Shown: positions 8,820-20,484, numbered from the stretch's first letter. The stretch: DNA of 64,000 nucleotides from Clostridia bacterium (GCA_017934975.1 JAGBIM010000022.1:36795-100794); one strand, 5' to 3'. Translations and numbers: made by a program. The notes: generated from the letters alone by a model not told the origin.

Positions 8820-8942
8820 GTCCTTGGCAAAAAATATACAAAATGTTACGATTTTCGCTAAAACGGAAGGAATCGTAACCATGAAAAATCGAACAAATTG
8901 ATAAAAAAATGAAACGCAAAGGGGAAAAAAAAGTAAAATCTA

Positions 8943-8971
8943 TTGCATTTTCCCTTCGCGCGGTGTATAAT
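8943..8971 (+). promoter_or_regulatory. Promoter of recA
   Basis: TTGCAT (8943-8948), 17-base spacer, TATAAT (8966-8971), 62 bases before recA. No clear LexA palindrome is visible around it. Confidence 0.8.
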
Positions 8972-9033
8972 GAATTGAATTTATTATTAATTAAAAACAA
9001 GATCTCAAAAAATAAACGGAGGATTCGAACACC

Positions 9034-10131
9034 ATGGCAGATATGCAGGAAAACAGAAAAAAGGCCCTTGAAACGGCCCTCAGTCAAATTGAAAAGACCT
9101 TCGGAAAAGGCTCGGTTATGTCCTTGGGACAGAACTCCGCACTGAGCGTGGAAAGCATTTCCACCGGCTCTTTCGGTTTGGATCTGGCGCTGGGCGTAGG
9201 CGGTCTTCCCAAAGGCCGCATTATCGAAATTTACGGACCGGAAAGCTCGGGTAAAACCACCGTTGCCCTGCATACCGTTGCGGAATGTCAGAAACAGGGA
9301 GGCACCGCCGCTTTTATTGACGCAGAGCACGCCCTGGATCCCGTTTACGCGGCGCAACTGGGCGTTGATATTGATTCTCTGTTGGTTTCCCAGCCCGACA
9401 ACGGCGAACAGGCCCTTGAGATCACCGAAACGCTGGTTCGCTCCGGGGCGGTAGATATCGTCGTGGTAGACTCGGTTGCGGCCTTGGTCCCCAAGGCGGA
9501 AATCGAAGGAGATATGGGCGATTCTCACGTGGGGTTGCACGCCCGCATGATGTCTCAGGCCCTTCGGAAGCTTGCAGGCATCATCTCCAAGACGAAATGT
9601 ATTTGCATCTTCATCAACCAGCTCCGCTCCAAGATCGGCGTTATGTACGGTCCCACGGAAGTAACCACCGGCGGGAACGCATTGAAGTTCTACGCCTCAG
9701 TTCGTCTGGACGTACGTCGCATTGAAACCCTGAAGAACGGCACGGAGGCTTACGGGTCCCGCACAAAGGTCAAGATCGTCAAGAACAAGGTCTCCCCTCC
9801 CTTCCGTGAAGCGGAATTCGACCTGATCTACGGGCAAGGCATTTCCCGCGTGGGCGAAATGCTGGACTGTGCCGTGAAGCTGAACATCGTTCAGAAATCG
9901 GGCGGTTGGTTCTCTTACGGCACCGAGCGTCTGGGCAACGGCCGCGAAAACGTCAAGAAGATGATCGAAAACGACGAAGCCCTGGCTCAACGGCTGGAAA
10001 ACGACCTGAAGGCAAAACTGAAGGGCGACACGGAAGCAGTGGAAGAGGTCACCAAATCCTCCAGACAACCCAAGACCGCCACGGAAAAATCGGCAAACAT
10101 CAACATCTCCGCCGACGATTTTGAAGGCTGA
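9034..10131 (+). CDS. recA: Recombinase RecA
   Basis: 365 residues. Walker [10 protein letters not shown], Walker [19 protein letters not shown], loop L1/L2 region including [16 protein letters not shown] and [40 protein letters not shown]-driven strand exchange and LexA co-protease. Ribosome site CGGAGGA. The frame is intact, with no intein or frameshift. recX follows two bases after the stop, the usual arrangement in which RecX tempers RecA filaments. Confidence 0.98.
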   Translation: MADMQENRKKALETALSQIEKTFGKGSVMSLGQNSALSVESISTGSFGLDLALGVGGLPKGRIIEIYGPESSGKTTVALHTVAECQKQGGTAAFIDAEHALDPVYAAQLGVDIDSLLVSQPDNGEQALEITETLVRSGAVDIVVVDSVAALVPKAEIEGDMGDSHVGLHARMMSQALRKLAGIISKTKCICIFINQLRSKIGVMYGPTEVTTGGNALKFYASVRLDVRRIETLKNGTEAYGSRTKVKIVKNKVSPPFREAEFDLIYGQGISRVGEMLDCAVKLNIVQKSGGWFSYGTERLGNGRENVKKMIENDEALAQRLENDLKAKLKGDTEAVEEVTKSSRQPKTATEKSANINISADDFEG

Positions 10132-10133
10132 AA

Positions 10134-10772
10134 ATGATTCTGATCACCCAGGTCCGCCCCTACCGCCGCACGAAGCTTTTTGAGGTTTATTCGGAGACGG
10201 GGTTGGAATTTTTGGCAAACGAAAAATTTCTTCTGGATTTTTCCATCCGTCCCTACGCGGAATATTCGGAGGAAGAATTCGAACCCATCCGTGCCCGTGC
10301 TCTTCTGCTGGACGGAATCCGAAAGGCCGTGGATATTCTGAGCCGCAAGGATTATTCCAAAAAGGAACTGTTGCGTAAGCTGAAAGAGAAAGGGATTCCG
10401 GAGGAAGCGGCCATCGGGGCTGTTTGCTACATGGAACAACGCGGATACCAGGACGATTATCGTTACGCAAAACGGCTGGCAGAATTGGGAAAGCAGTCCT
10501 ACGGCCGTGCCCGCGTGGAGCAAATGCTCTATCATCACGGGATTGAACGGGATACGGTGCGGGAGGTCCTGGAAGAGGTTTTTCAGAACGACGAAGACGA
10601 ACACGAAAAAATCGACCGCATTTTCGCCTCTGCGGCAAGGGGAAAAGACCTGACCGATCCCGCCGCACGCAACAAGGTTTACGCAAAGCTTGTCCGTTTG
10701 GGCTATAGCTCCTCTGCCGTTTCGGCGGCATTTTCCCGTTACAAATCGGCAGGAAAGGATGAATTGGATTGA
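10134..10772 (+). CDS. recX: RecA regulator RecX
   Basis: 212 residues with three helical RecX repeats. Recognisable stretches: ILSRKDYSKKELLRKLKEKG, then YMEQRGYQDDYRYAKRLAE, then a third repeat ending LVRLGYSSSAVSAAFSRY. RecX binds RecA and limits filament growth. It starts two bases after recA, and its stop overlaps the TTG start of rimO. Confidence 0.92.
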   Translation: MILITQVRPYRRTKLFEVYSETGLEFLANEKFLLDFSIRPYAEYSEEEFEPIRARALLLDGIRKAVDILSRKDYSKKELLRKLKEKGIPEEAAIGAVCYMEQRGYQDDYRYAKRLAELGKQSYGRARVEQMLYHHGIERDTVREVLEEVFQNDEDEHEKIDRIFASAARGKDLTDPAARNKVYAKLVRLGYSSSAVSAAFSRYKSAGKDELD

Positions 10773-12067
10773 AGATCGGAATGATCGCGCTGGGATGTGC
10801 AAAAAACCGCATTGACGCGGAAATGATGCTCGCCCATCTGACCCAAAACGGATTTACGATCTGTTCGGATTTTGCGGAATGCGACGCGGTAATCGTGCAT
10901 ACCTGCACCTTCATCGACGCGGCAAAAACCGAATCCATCGATACGATTCTGGAAGCCGCCGTATACAAAACGACGGGAAAACTGAAAAAACTCATCGTTA
11001 CGGGGTGTCTTGCAGAGCGGTACAAAGAACAGGTTCTTCAACTGCTCCCCGAAGTGGACGCATGCCTGGGCTCCCGCAGCTTTGACCGCATTATCGACGC
11101 GTTAAACGCAACGAACCCCTTCGAGGAATACAAGCCTCTTTCCTGTCCGCCTCCCGAATTCGATCGGATTCTGACGACGGGAAACAAATCCGTATATCTG
11201 CGCATCGCGGAGGGCTGTTCCAACCATTGCTCTTACTGCGTGATTCCCTCCGTGCGGGGGGAATTCATCCCCCGATCCTACGAATCGGTTATGGCGGAAG
11301 CCTATAAATTGGCAGCACAGGGCGCCGTGGAGATCAACCTGATCGCCCAGGACACCACGAAGCACCCGGACCTCTGCCGATTCCTTCGGGATATTGCAAA
11401 GATCGATTCGGTTCATTGGATCCGCATTCTCTACTGTCGCCCGGAAGAAATCAGCGACGAGCTACTGCAAACCATGGCGGAAGTGGGAAAATGCGTTCCT
11501 TACATTGACGTCCCCCTGCAACACGCATCGGGACGGATTCTGAAAAAAATGAACCGAACTTCGAACGATGGGGAATTATCCGCTTTGATTGCGAAAATCC
11601 GCACCTATCTTCCCGATTGCAGCGTGCGAACCACCTTCATTACGGGATTTCCCACGGAAAGCGAAGAGGATTTCGAAATTCTCTGCAATTTCGTCAAGAA
11701 AAACCGATTTTCCAACCTGGGCGTCTTCCCCTATTCCCGGGAAGAAGGAACGCCTGCAGGGCGGATGCGCGGACAAATCCCCGAAGAGATTAAACAGCGG
11801 AGGGCGGATATCGTTATGGAAATCCAGCACCGTTTGTTGGCAAGCACGAACCGTCCTTTGATCGGGAAAACGGTTGAGGTGCTATGCGAAGGAAAGCGAA
11901 AAGACGGAAAATATTACGGAAGAGCTTACTTCCAGGCCCCCGAAGTAGACGGGCAGATCATTTTCACGTCCGAAGAACCCGTAGAGGTAGGACAATTTAT
12001 CCCTGTTCTTCTGAAACGGTATCGGGAATATGATTTCTACGGAACGACATCGTTTCAACAGGAGTGA
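10769..12067 (+). CDS. rimO: Ribosomal protein S12 methylthiotransferase RimO
   Basis: 432 residues with TTG start overlapping the recX stop (TTGA) and AGGAAAGGA just upstream. N-terminal UPF0004 domain begins KIGMIALGCAKNRIDAEMM with cysteines for the auxiliary cluster. The radical-SAM motif CSNHCSYC lies about residue 149. A TRAM domain is at the C-terminus. It methylthiolates an aspartate of S12. MiaB-like paralogues are excluded mainly by the GCAKNRIDAE start and typical RimO spacing, so the assignment to RimO is confident but not absolute. Confidence 0.92.
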   Translation: MKIGMIALGCAKNRIDAEMMLAHLTQNGFTICSDFAECDAVIVHTCTFIDAAKTESIDTILEAAVYKTTGKLKKLIVTGCLAERYKEQVLQLLPEVDACLGSRSFDRIIDALNATNPFEEYKPLSCPPPEFDRILTTGNKSVYLRIAEGCSNHCSYCVIPSVRGEFIPRSYESVMAEAYKLAAQGAVEINLIAQDTTKHPDLCRFLRDIAKIDSVHWIRILYCRPEEISDELLQTMAEVGKCVPYIDVPLQHASGRILKKMNRTSNDGELSALIAKIRTYLPDCSVRTTFITGFPTESEEDFEILCNFVKKNRFSNLGVFPYSREEGTPAGRMRGQIPEEIKQRRADIVMEIQHRLLASTNRPLIGKTVEVLCEGKRKDGKYYGRAYFQAPEVDGQIIFTSEEPVEVGQFIPVLLKRYREYDFYGTTSFQQE

Positions 12068-12071
12068 CGGT

Positions 12072-12665
12072 ATGAATAAGAGAGACATTCCAAACGCAAT
12101 TTGTTGGTTTCGCATCGGGCTGATTCCCTTTGTGTTACTGTTTTTGATTCCCTCGGAGCTGATTGAGAATTTAATGGATTATTCTACGGCGGTTCTCGTT
12201 GCGGGGATCATCTTTGCCGTCGCCATGACCTCGGACTTTATCGACGGAAAACTGGCACGCAAATACAACGCCACGACGAATCTGGGAAAATTCCTGGATC
12301 CTCTGGCAGATAAAGCCCTCGTATTGAGCGTCTGCATCGCCTTCACCAGCATTGATCTGTTCTCCGCGTGGGTCACCTGGTCCACCATTCTGATCCTCCT
12401 GCGGGAACTTTTAGTTACGGGGCTTCGGCTCTCCGCCGCGTCGAAGGGCACGGTGGTTGCGGCAAACTGGTGGGGCAAGATCAAGACCGCGTTGCAGGGA
12501 ATCACCCTTTTTGCAACCTTCGGGTGTCTGTACGCAGGGGAGCTTTTAGGAAAAACGGGAGAATTCCTGGCAATTTCCGAAATACTCTTCGTGATCACCG
12601 CGGTATATACCCTCATTTCCGCCATTCCTTACATCAAAGCGATTGCACCGAATCTGAAAGGCTGA
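12072..12665 (+). CDS. pgsA: Phosphatidylglycerophosphate synthase PgsA
   Basis: 197 residues from an ATG four bases after rimO. It is a polytopic membrane enzyme with the CDP-alcohol phosphotransferase motif, seen as DFIDGKLARKYNATTNLGKF plus LDPLADK (about residues 56-85). Joins CDP-diacylglycerol and glycerol-3-phosphate, the committed step to phosphatidylglycerol. Start selected over an upstream in-frame one at 12030 because that lies inside rimO. Confidence 0.93.
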   Translation: MNKRDIPNAICWFRIGLIPFVLLFLIPSELIENLMDYSTAVLVAGIIFAVAMTSDFIDGKLARKYNATTNLGKFLDPLADKALVLSVCIAFTSIDLFSAWVTWSTILILLRELLVTGLRLSAASKGTVVAANWWGKIKTALQGITLFATFGCLYAGELLGKTGEFLAISEILFVITAVYTLISAIPYIKAIAPNLKG

Positions 12666-12672
12666 TTTTTCC

Positions 12673-13341
12673 ATGTTCAAACGATTACGCTACGACATCA
12701 AGGCCATTCGGGAACGTGACCCTGCCGCACGGTCCAACGCGGAGGTTTTCTTCTGTTATCCCGGACTTCGTGCTCTGATGTACCATCGCGTTGCAAACTT
12801 TTTTTACCGTCATAACCATAAACTGATCGCCCGCATGATCTCCAACCGAGGCCGTCGCAAAACGGGAATTGAAATCCACCCCGCCGCAAAAATCGGAAAG
12901 GGGCTTCTCATCGACCACGGAATGGGCGTGGTCATCGGCGAAACGGCGGAGATCGGAGATAATTGCACCATTTATCACGGCGTTACCCTGGGCGGTACGG
13001 GAAAAGAATCGGGCAAACGCCATCCCACCATCGGGAACAACGTCTTTATCGGCGCCCATTCCCTGTTGCTCGGGTCCTTTACCGTCGGCGACAACAGCAA
13101 GATCGCCGCAGGATCCGTGGTTCTGCAGGATATTCCGCCCAACTGTACGGCGGTAGGATCCCCTGCCCGCATCGTCAAGCAGGACGGCGTTCGGTTGGAC
13201 AATTTCGACAACGTGCACATTCCCGACCCCGTATCTCAGGAAATGTGCAGGCTGCGCATTCGGCTGGATCGGATGGAAAAGCAGCTTAAAGAAAACGATT
13301 CTTCCAATATAAATGATACTGATTCACAGGAGAAAAACTGA
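12673..13341 (+). CDS. cysE: Serine O-acetyltransferase
   Basis: 222 residues. Short N-terminal helical region, then the left-handed beta-helix of hexapeptide repeats with the CysE signature IDHGMGVVIGETAEIGDNCT and HGVTLGGTGKESGKRHP. Forms O-acetylserine for cysteine synthesis. It sits between pgsA (7 bases) and cysS (1 base), the common cysE-cysS pairing that links cysteine synthesis to its charging. No T-box leader is present. Confidence 0.96.
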   Translation: MFKRLRYDIKAIRERDPAARSNAEVFFCYPGLRALMYHRVANFFYRHNHKLIARMISNRGRRKTGIEIHPAAKIGKGLLIDHGMGVVIGETAEIGDNCTIYHGVTLGGTGKESGKRHPTIGNNVFIGAHSLLLGSFTVGDNSKIAAGSVVLQDIPPNCTAVGSPARIVKQDGVRLDNFDNVHIPDPVSQEMCRLRIRLDRMEKQLKENDSSNINDTDSQEKN

Positions 13342-13342
13342 T

Positions 13343-14746
13343 ATGCTGAAGTTATACAACTCGCTGACCAACAAAGTTGAAGAATTCCGTCCGGAGGGCA
13401 ACACCGTCCGCATTTACGCCTGCGGTCCTACGGTATACAACTTTTTCCACGTGGGCAACGCCCGCTCCTTCATGATGTTCGATACCCTGCGCCGCTATCT
13501 GGAATTCAAAGGATACGACGTACGGTACGTTCAGAACTTTACCGACGTGGACGACAAGATGATCAAGCGCGCAAACGAAGAAGGCATCACCATCGCACAG
13601 GTGGCAGAGAAATATATTAACGAATACTTCACCGACGCAGACGGATTGAACGTAAAACGCGCCACCGTCCACCCCCGCGCCACGGAGAACATTGACGGAA
13701 TCATCAACCTCGTTTCCACCCTGATCGAAAAAGGACACGCCTACGAAAGCAACGGAGACGTGTACTTCCGCGTCCGCAGTTTTCCCGAATACGGCACTTC
13801 CCTGCTGAAGCAATCTATTGAAGACCTTGCTTCGGGCGCCCGCATCGACGTGAACGAAATCAAGGAAGATCCTCTGGATTTTGCTCTTTGGAAGGCTTCC
13901 AAACCCGGAGAGCCCTCCTGGGATTCGCCTTGGGGCAAGGGCCGTCCCGGCTGGCATATTGAATGCAGCGCCATGGCGAAGCGTTATCTGGGCGACGCAA
14001 TCGACATTCACTGCGGCGGACACGATCTGAAGTTCCCCCATCACGAAAACGAAATTGCCCAGTCGGAATGCGCCAACGGTTGCAAATTTGCAAAGCATTG
14101 GTTCCACATCGGGTTCGTGAACGTAAATAACGAAAAAATGAGCAAATCCAAGAATAACTTCTTTACCGTCCGCGATCTGGCGAAGGTTTACGGATATCTG
14201 CCTCTGCGGTACTTTGCCGTTTCCGCACACTATCGTATGCCCATCAACTACGAACCCGGCATCATCGAACAGGCGAAGGCTTCTCTGGAGCGAATCCATA
14301 ACTGCCTTGCAAACCTGAAATTCCTGGCAAAGAACGCCTCCGAAACGGAGTTGAGCGAAGAGCAAAAGGCTTACGTTGCCTCCTTTGACGAATACCGCAA
14401 CCGCTTCGAAGAAGCCATGGACGACGATCTGAACACGGCAAACGCCATTACCGCTATTTTTGATCTGATCAAGCAGATCAACGTAACCGTAACGGACGGT
14501 ATGCCCAAAGCGGTTTACGAAACCCTTTTGAACAAGGCGGAAGAGTTGGTCGATGTTCTGGGCCTTCTTCCCAAAGAAGAAGCGGCAAACGACGAGGATG
14601 CGGCAATCGACGCGCTGATCGAAGAACGCACCGCTGCCCGCAAAGCTAAGGATTGGGCAAAGGCCGATGCCATCCGCGATCAACTGACCGCCATGGGAAT
14701 CGTTCTGGAAGACACGCCCGCCGGAATTCGTTGGAAACGAATTTAA
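13343..14746 (+). CDS. cysS: Cysteinyl-tRNA synthetase
   Basis: 467 residues, normal length. Class I synthetase with zinc-ligand cysteine in YACGPTVYNFFHVGNARS (HIGH variant HVGN) and KMSKSKNN near residue 270. GWHIECSAMA carries a second zinc ligand. C-terminal DALR-like helical domain. The ATG follows CAGGAG at 13328-13333. It overlaps nothing and ends the run before the recG leader. Confidence 0.97.
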   Translation: MLKLYNSLTNKVEEFRPEGNTVRIYACGPTVYNFFHVGNARSFMMFDTLRRYLEFKGYDVRYVQNFTDVDDKMIKRANEEGITIAQVAEKYINEYFTDADGLNVKRATVHPRATENIDGIINLVSTLIEKGHAYESNGDVYFRVRSFPEYGTSLLKQSIEDLASGARIDVNEIKEDPLDFALWKASKPGEPSWDSPWGKGRPGWHIECSAMAKRYLGDAIDIHCGGHDLKFPHHENEIAQSECANGCKFAKHWFHIGFVNVNNEKMSKSKNNFFTVRDLAKVYGYLPLRYFAVSAHYRMPINYEPGIIEQAKASLERIHNCLANLKFLAKNASETELSEEQKAYVASFDEYRNRFEEAMDDDLNTANAITAIFDLIKQINVTVTDGMPKAVYETLLNKAEELVDVLGLLPKEEAANDEDAAIDALIEERTAARKAKDWAKADAIRDQLTAMGIVLEDTPAGIRWKRI

Positions 14747-14748
14747 AA

Positions 14749-14762
14749 ATAACATTTGTTAT
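14749..14762. promoter_or_regulatory. Palindrome ATAACATTTGTTAT upstream of recG
   Basis: Perfect dyad of six-base arms around two bases, overlapping a TATAAT (about 14762-14767). The same ATAACANNTGTTAT pattern recurs twice near pit/mgtE, which suggests an operator for an unidentified regulator. Confidence 0.4.
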
Positions 14763-14785
14763 ATAATATAACATATACAACAAAA

Positions 14786-14818
14786 GGAGCGTCGCCCGTC
14801 TTTCAGGGCGGCGCCTCC
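14786..14818 (+). promoter_or_regulatory. Strong hairpin in the recG leader
   Basis: GGAGCGTCGCCC pairs with GGGCGGCGCCTCC around an eight-base loop. It has no following T run, so it is not a standard terminator. It sits 35 bases before recG and sequesters the only GGAG-like sequence in the leader. Confidence 0.4.
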
Positions 14819-14853
14819 CCATCTCTGCAAGTGAGCATAATCAGAACAAAACC

Positions 14854-16881
14854 ATGATTGACGTGATCAACAGTCCCGTAACGGTTCTGCGCGGAATCGG
14901 ACAAAAGAGGGCTGAACTGCTGGCAAAACTGAATATTCACACCTGCGGAGATCTGATCAGTTATTTTCCCCGCGGGTACTTGAACATGTCGGAAGTGAAT
15001 CCCATTGATCAGATTCAAAACGGACAGATTGCCACCGTGGTGGCAAAAATCAGCTCCGACGTTTCAAAGCGAACGGGAAAACGGGTCACCCGCTATATGT
15101 TTTCCGTCTCGGATCCGAAGGGAAATACGATTTTCGTGGTTCTGTACAATCAGACCTACACGGCAAACCGTCTTCACCCCGGAATGACGGTGCTGTTGCA
15201 CGGCCCCGTTTCGGTGATAGGATGCGTCCGTCGCATGGAGTCCCCAAAGATCAAGATCGAGGGCGTTCCCGAAATTGAGGCGGTTTACCCTTTAACCGAA
15301 GGCGTTACGGGAGCTTCGCTGTCCCGCAATATCGCAACGGCGCTGGAGGCCTGCAAATCTCAATTAAAGGAGATGCTTTTGCCCGAAATCCGCAAGCAGG
15401 CGGACCTGCCGGAGCGGACGGAAGCCTTCCGCATGATTCATTTTCCCAAGAACATGGAAGAGGCGGAGCGGGCGAAAAGACGCTTTATTTTCGAAGAGCT
15501 GTTTCTGTTCACCGTGGGCGTTCGCATTTTAAAACTCCGTTTGCGAAAGCAAAACGCGTTCCCCCTTCAGCCCATGGATCTGACGCCCTTTCTCAAGCAG
15601 ATTCCCTTTCCCTTTACAAACGCCCAAAAACGGGTCATCCGCGAATGCTTTGACGATATTCGCCGCCCCTGGCCCATGTCCAGGCTGGTTCAGGGCGACG
15701 TGGGGAGCGGGAAGACGGCCATTGCCGCCGCCGTGGCGTACCTGACGGCCAAGAACGGAAAACAGACCGCATTAATGGTCCCCACGGAAATCCTTGCCCT
15801 GCAGCACTACGAATCCCTTTCCGCATTACTTTCCCCTTGCGGAGTCAAGGTAGAACTGCTGACGGGGTCCATGAGAGCAACGCAAAAGCGGGACATTCTC
15901 CTTCGCCTGGAAGCGGGTGAAACGGATCTCGTGATCGGAACGCATACGCTGATCCAAAAGAACGTGAAGTTTCACAATCTTGCCGTTGCCATTGCCGACG
16001 AGCAGCATCGCTTCGGCGTACAACAACGGGCGGCCATTCAGGAGAAGGGCGAAAATCCCCATATGCTTTTCCTCTCCGCCACGCCGATTCCCCGCTCGCT
16101 CGGGTTGGTTCTGTACGGAGATCTGGACATCTCCGTTCTGGACGAATTGCCGCCGGGACGGATTCCCGTGGCCACCCGAAAGGTGGGAACGGACATGGAA
16201 GACCGCCTGTACGGTTACGTGCGGGATCGGGCGCTTGCGGGAGAGCAAGCCTACGTGGTCTGTCCCACGGTAGAAGGAAGTGACGAGATAAAAAGCGCGG
16301 TGGATTTCTGCGAAAAACTGCAATCCACTCACCTGCGGGGCGTTTCGGTTGCGTGCCTGCACGGTCGCATGAAAAGCGAAGAGAAAGAGCGGATTCTGAC
16401 CGAATTTTTACAGAATCGCATTTCCGTATTGGTCTCCACCACCGTCATCGAGGTGGGGGTAAACGTCCCCAACGCCACCACCATGGTCATTGAAAACGCA
16501 GAGCGGTTCGGGCTGTCCCAACTGCATCAGCTGAGGGGACGGGTGGGACGCGGAAAGCGGGCATCCTATTGCTTCGTGGTGTCCGACGATTCCGGCGAAG
16601 AAGCAACGGAACGGCTGAACGCCTTCTGCAAAACCAACGACGGCTTTGAAATCAGCCGCAGAGATCTTGAGCTGCGGGGACCCGGGGATTTTCTCGGAAA
16701 CCGTCAGCACGGGCTTCCCCCCTTCCGCATCGCGGATCTGGCCCGGGACATGAAGATCCTGGAGCAGGTATCGCAAATTGCAGACAAGTTGTTCGAAGAT
16801 CCCTCCTGGTTTATTCTCCCCGAAAACCGAACGCTTTTCGTGGCTTCCTCGGAAATGTTGCGTTCGGCTACCTTACAATAA
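14854..16881 (+). CDS. recG: ATP-dependent DNA helicase RecG
   Basis: 675 residues. N-terminal wedge/OB domain (about 60-150), Walker A QGDVGSGKTAIAAA (about residue 285), DEQH box, SATPIPRSL motif III, and motif VI QLRGRVGRGKRASYC. Branch-migrates Holliday junctions and reverses forks. A good Shine-Dalgarno is not seen near the ATG (only AAGTGAG about 20 bases upstream), and the leader contains a strong hairpin, so translation may be weak or controlled. Confidence 0.95.
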   Translation: MIDVINSPVTVLRGIGQKRAELLAKLNIHTCGDLISYFPRGYLNMSEVNPIDQIQNGQIATVVAKISSDVSKRTGKRVTRYMFSVSDPKGNTIFVVLYNQTYTANRLHPGMTVLLHGPVSVIGCVRRMESPKIKIEGVPEIEAVYPLTEGVTGASLSRNIATALEACKSQLKEMLLPEIRKQADLPERTEAFRMIHFPKNMEEAERAKRRFIFEELFLFTVGVRILKLRLRKQNAFPLQPMDLTPFLKQIPFPFTNAQKRVIRECFDDIRRPWPMSRLVQGDVGSGKTAIAAAVAYLTAKNGKQTALMVPTEILALQHYESLSALLSPCGVKVELLTGSMRATQKRDILLRLEAGETDLVIGTHTLIQKNVKFHNLAVAIADEQHRFGVQQRAAIQEKGENPHMLFLSATPIPRSLGLVLYGDLDISVLDELPPGRIPVATRKVGTDMEDRLYGYVRDRALAGEQAYVVCPTVEGSDEIKSAVDFCEKLQSTHLRGVSVACLHGRMKSEEKERILTEFLQNRISVLVSTTVIEVGVNVPNATTMVIENAERFGLSQLHQLRGRVGRGKRASYCFVVSDDSGEEATERLNAFCKTNDGFEISRRDLELRGPGDFLGNRQHGLPPFRIADLARDMKILEQVSQIADKLFEDPSWFILPENRTLFVASSEMLRSATLQ

Positions 16882-16933
16882 AGTACGCGTGTAACAAGAT
16901 TGTGACATTTTATCGGAAAACCTCTCCCATCTC

Positions 16934-16962
16934 TTGACAAACGAGGGAAAAAGTGGTACAGT
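16934..16962 (+). promoter_or_regulatory. Promoter of the hrcA-dnaK operon
   Basis: TTGACA (16934-16939), 17-base spacer, TACAGT (16957-16962), immediately before the CIRCE operator. Confidence 0.85.
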
Positions 16963-16969
16963 ATTCATG

Positions 16970-16996
16970 TTAGCACTCCCCCGCAAAGAGTGCTAA
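16970..16996 (+). promoter_or_regulatory. CIRCE operator
   Basis: TTAGCACTC, nine bases, GAGTGCTAA: an exact match to the CIRCE consensus bound by HrcA. It lies just downstream of the -10 and 26 bases before hrcA, so the heat-shock operon is autoregulated by HrcA. Confidence 0.98.
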
Positions 16997-17022
16997 AACG
17001 AAACCGATTCGGGAGGGAAGTT

Positions 17023-18039
17023 ATGACCTTGGATGCTCGAAAGCAACTGATTTTATCGGCAATCGTTTCGGCCTATATCGAAACGGGTGAACCCGTAGGC
17101 TCAAAAGCCCTCCTTGCACGGGAACGGCTGAACGTCTCCCCCGCCACGGTCCGTAACGAAATGTCGGAATTGGAGCGGTTGGGATACCTGAAGAAAACCC
17201 ATACCTCTTCGGGGCGAATTCCCTCCAACGCAGGGTACCGTTATTACGTACAGACCCTGACGCCTTATCGGCTCACCGCCACGGAATTGCGGAATCTTGA
17301 CGAAGCCTTTGAAACCTCCGTCAGTCTGGAAGAGCTGCTGGAAGCGTCTACGCAAAATCTTGCAAACTTCTCCGGGTGTACCGTTTTCGGAATTTCCCCC
17401 CACTGTCCCGATGGGATCTACCAATTCGAGGTGATTCCCGCAGGAAAACGAATCCTGGCCATCATGGTCATCGCTTCGGGCGGTGCGGTGAAGAATTACT
17501 TTTATCGGGCCACGGAAGACGTTACGGCAGAAGACGCCGCAAGCCTCACGAAAATCATCAACACGGTCTTTGCGGGTTTTCCCATAGACCGCATCGGAGA
17601 AGTCCGCATGATGCTCCTGGAGCATGAAATCAAAACCCATTGCGGAAAGCACCTTGGAATTCTGAACACCGTCCGGAAGATTTTAGACGGCGCACGGGAT
17701 TACGAGCTGCACATCGGCGGCACGGGAAACCTGTTGAGACACCCCGAGTTTTCCGATATCGAGACCGCCCGCGGATTCATGAACATGATTTCCGCACGGG
17801 AGCGGATCTTGCAGGCGATGCTGGCAAACCGTCCCGAGGACGAGGTGGAAATCCGCATCGGTGCGGAAAACGGACTGTTTGACAGTCCCCACGCAAGTTT
17901 GATCACACTGTTTTGTGATAAAAAGTTTCCCGTAATGATGGGCTTGATGGGCCCGACACGGATGAACTACGCCCGTACGATTGCAGGATGCAATCACGTG
18001 ATGTTGCACTTGAAAAACTTTATCGAACGGGAATATTAA
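17023..18039 (+). CDS. hrcA: Heat-inducible transcription repressor HrcA
   Basis: 338 residues from the ATG after GGGAGGGAAG. A GTG frame start at 16990 inside CIRCE is rejected. The N-terminal winged helix carries VGSKALL and the conserved SPATVRNEMSELERLGYL and HTSSGRIPSNAGYRYYV. GAF-like and dimerisation parts follow. Binds CIRCE and represses the operon; its folding depends on chaperonin. First gene of hrcA-grpE-dnaK-dnaJ. Confidence 0.97.
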   Translation: MTLDARKQLILSAIVSAYIETGEPVGSKALLARERLNVSPATVRNEMSELERLGYLKKTHTSSGRIPSNAGYRYYVQTLTPYRLTATELRNLDEAFETSVSLEELLEASTQNLANFSGCTVFGISPHCPDGIYQFEVIPAGKRILAIMVIASGGAVKNYFYRATEDVTAEDAASLTKIINTVFAGFPIDRIGEVRMMLLEHEIKTHCGKHLGILNTVRKILDGARDYELHIGGTGNLLRHPEFSDIETARGFMNMISARERILQAMLANRPEDEVEIRIGAENGLFDSPHASLITLFCDKKFPVMMGLMGPTRMNYARTIAGCNHVMLHLKNFIEREY

Positions 18040-18054
18040 GGAAAGGATCGGATC

Positions 18055-18552
18055 ATGAAAGATAAGAAAAAGCAGACTCAGGAAGAAACGGTGGAAGAAA
18101 CCGTTCAACCCGTAGAAGATATCCCCGAAGAAAAAGCTCCCGTCACGGACGAATGGCACGATCGGTTTATCCGTCTTGCGGCGGATTTCGACAACTTCAA
18201 AAAGCGGTCGAAGGCAGAAAAAGACGCGGTGTATTCCAACGCCGTTGCCGACGCGGTTTCCACCCTACTGCCCATTCTGGATAATCTGGAGCGGGCGGTT
18301 CTGGCCGTGGAAGAAGGTCCCCAACGGGACGGCGTTAAAATGGTTCTCGATCAGGCGTTAAAGGCCTTCGAATCCATGAACGTAACCCCCGTGGGAGAAG
18401 CAGGCGACCCCTTTGATCCCCAGATCCATAACGCGGTCATGCACGTAGACGACGAATCTCTGGGCGAAAACACCATTGCAGAGGTTTTGCAAAGAGGGTA
18501 CCGTCTCGGCGAAAAGGTCGTTCGCCACGCCATGGTCAAGGTTGCAAATTGA
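18055..18552 (+). CDS. grpE: Nucleotide exchange factor GrpE
   Basis: 165 residues. An acidic, disordered N-terminus (about 1-35) is followed by the coiled-coil RLAADFDNFKKRSKAEKDA and the C-terminal beta domain with FDPQIHNAVMHVDDE and YRLGEKVVRHAMVKV. Exchanges ADP for ATP on DnaK. Ribosome site AAGGAAAGG; 15 bases after hrcA. Confidence 0.97.
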   Translation: MKDKKKQTQEETVEETVQPVEDIPEEKAPVTDEWHDRFIRLAADFDNFKKRSKAEKDAVYSNAVADAVSTLLPILDNLERAVLAVEEGPQRDGVKMVLDQALKAFESMNVTPVGEAGDPFDPQIHNAVMHVDDESLGENTIAEVLQRGYRLGEKVVRHAMVKVAN

Positions 18553-18560
18553 CCCCGTAA

Positions 18561-20441
<1,881 letters not shown>

Positions 20442-20455
20442 CGGAACAAAGACAC

Positions 20456-20484
20456 GTATCAAGGGGACCCTCTCCCCTTGATAC
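20456..20484 (+). promoter_or_regulatory. Hairpin between dnaK and dnaJ
   Basis: GTATCAAGGGGA, five-base loop, TCCCCTTGATAC, a perfect 12-bp stem without a T run. Likely slows decay or processing at the dnaK 3' end and sets the dnaK:dnaJ ratio; inference. Confidence 0.55.

Noticed and set aside
8880..9033. Possible LexA/SOS box before recA
   Set aside because: Only half-sites such as CGAACA are present; no dyad GAACNNNNGTTC was found.
12180..13342. T-box leader for cysE-cysS
   Set aside because: pgsA, cysE and cysS are only 1-7 bases apart, leaving no room for a leader or specifier loop.
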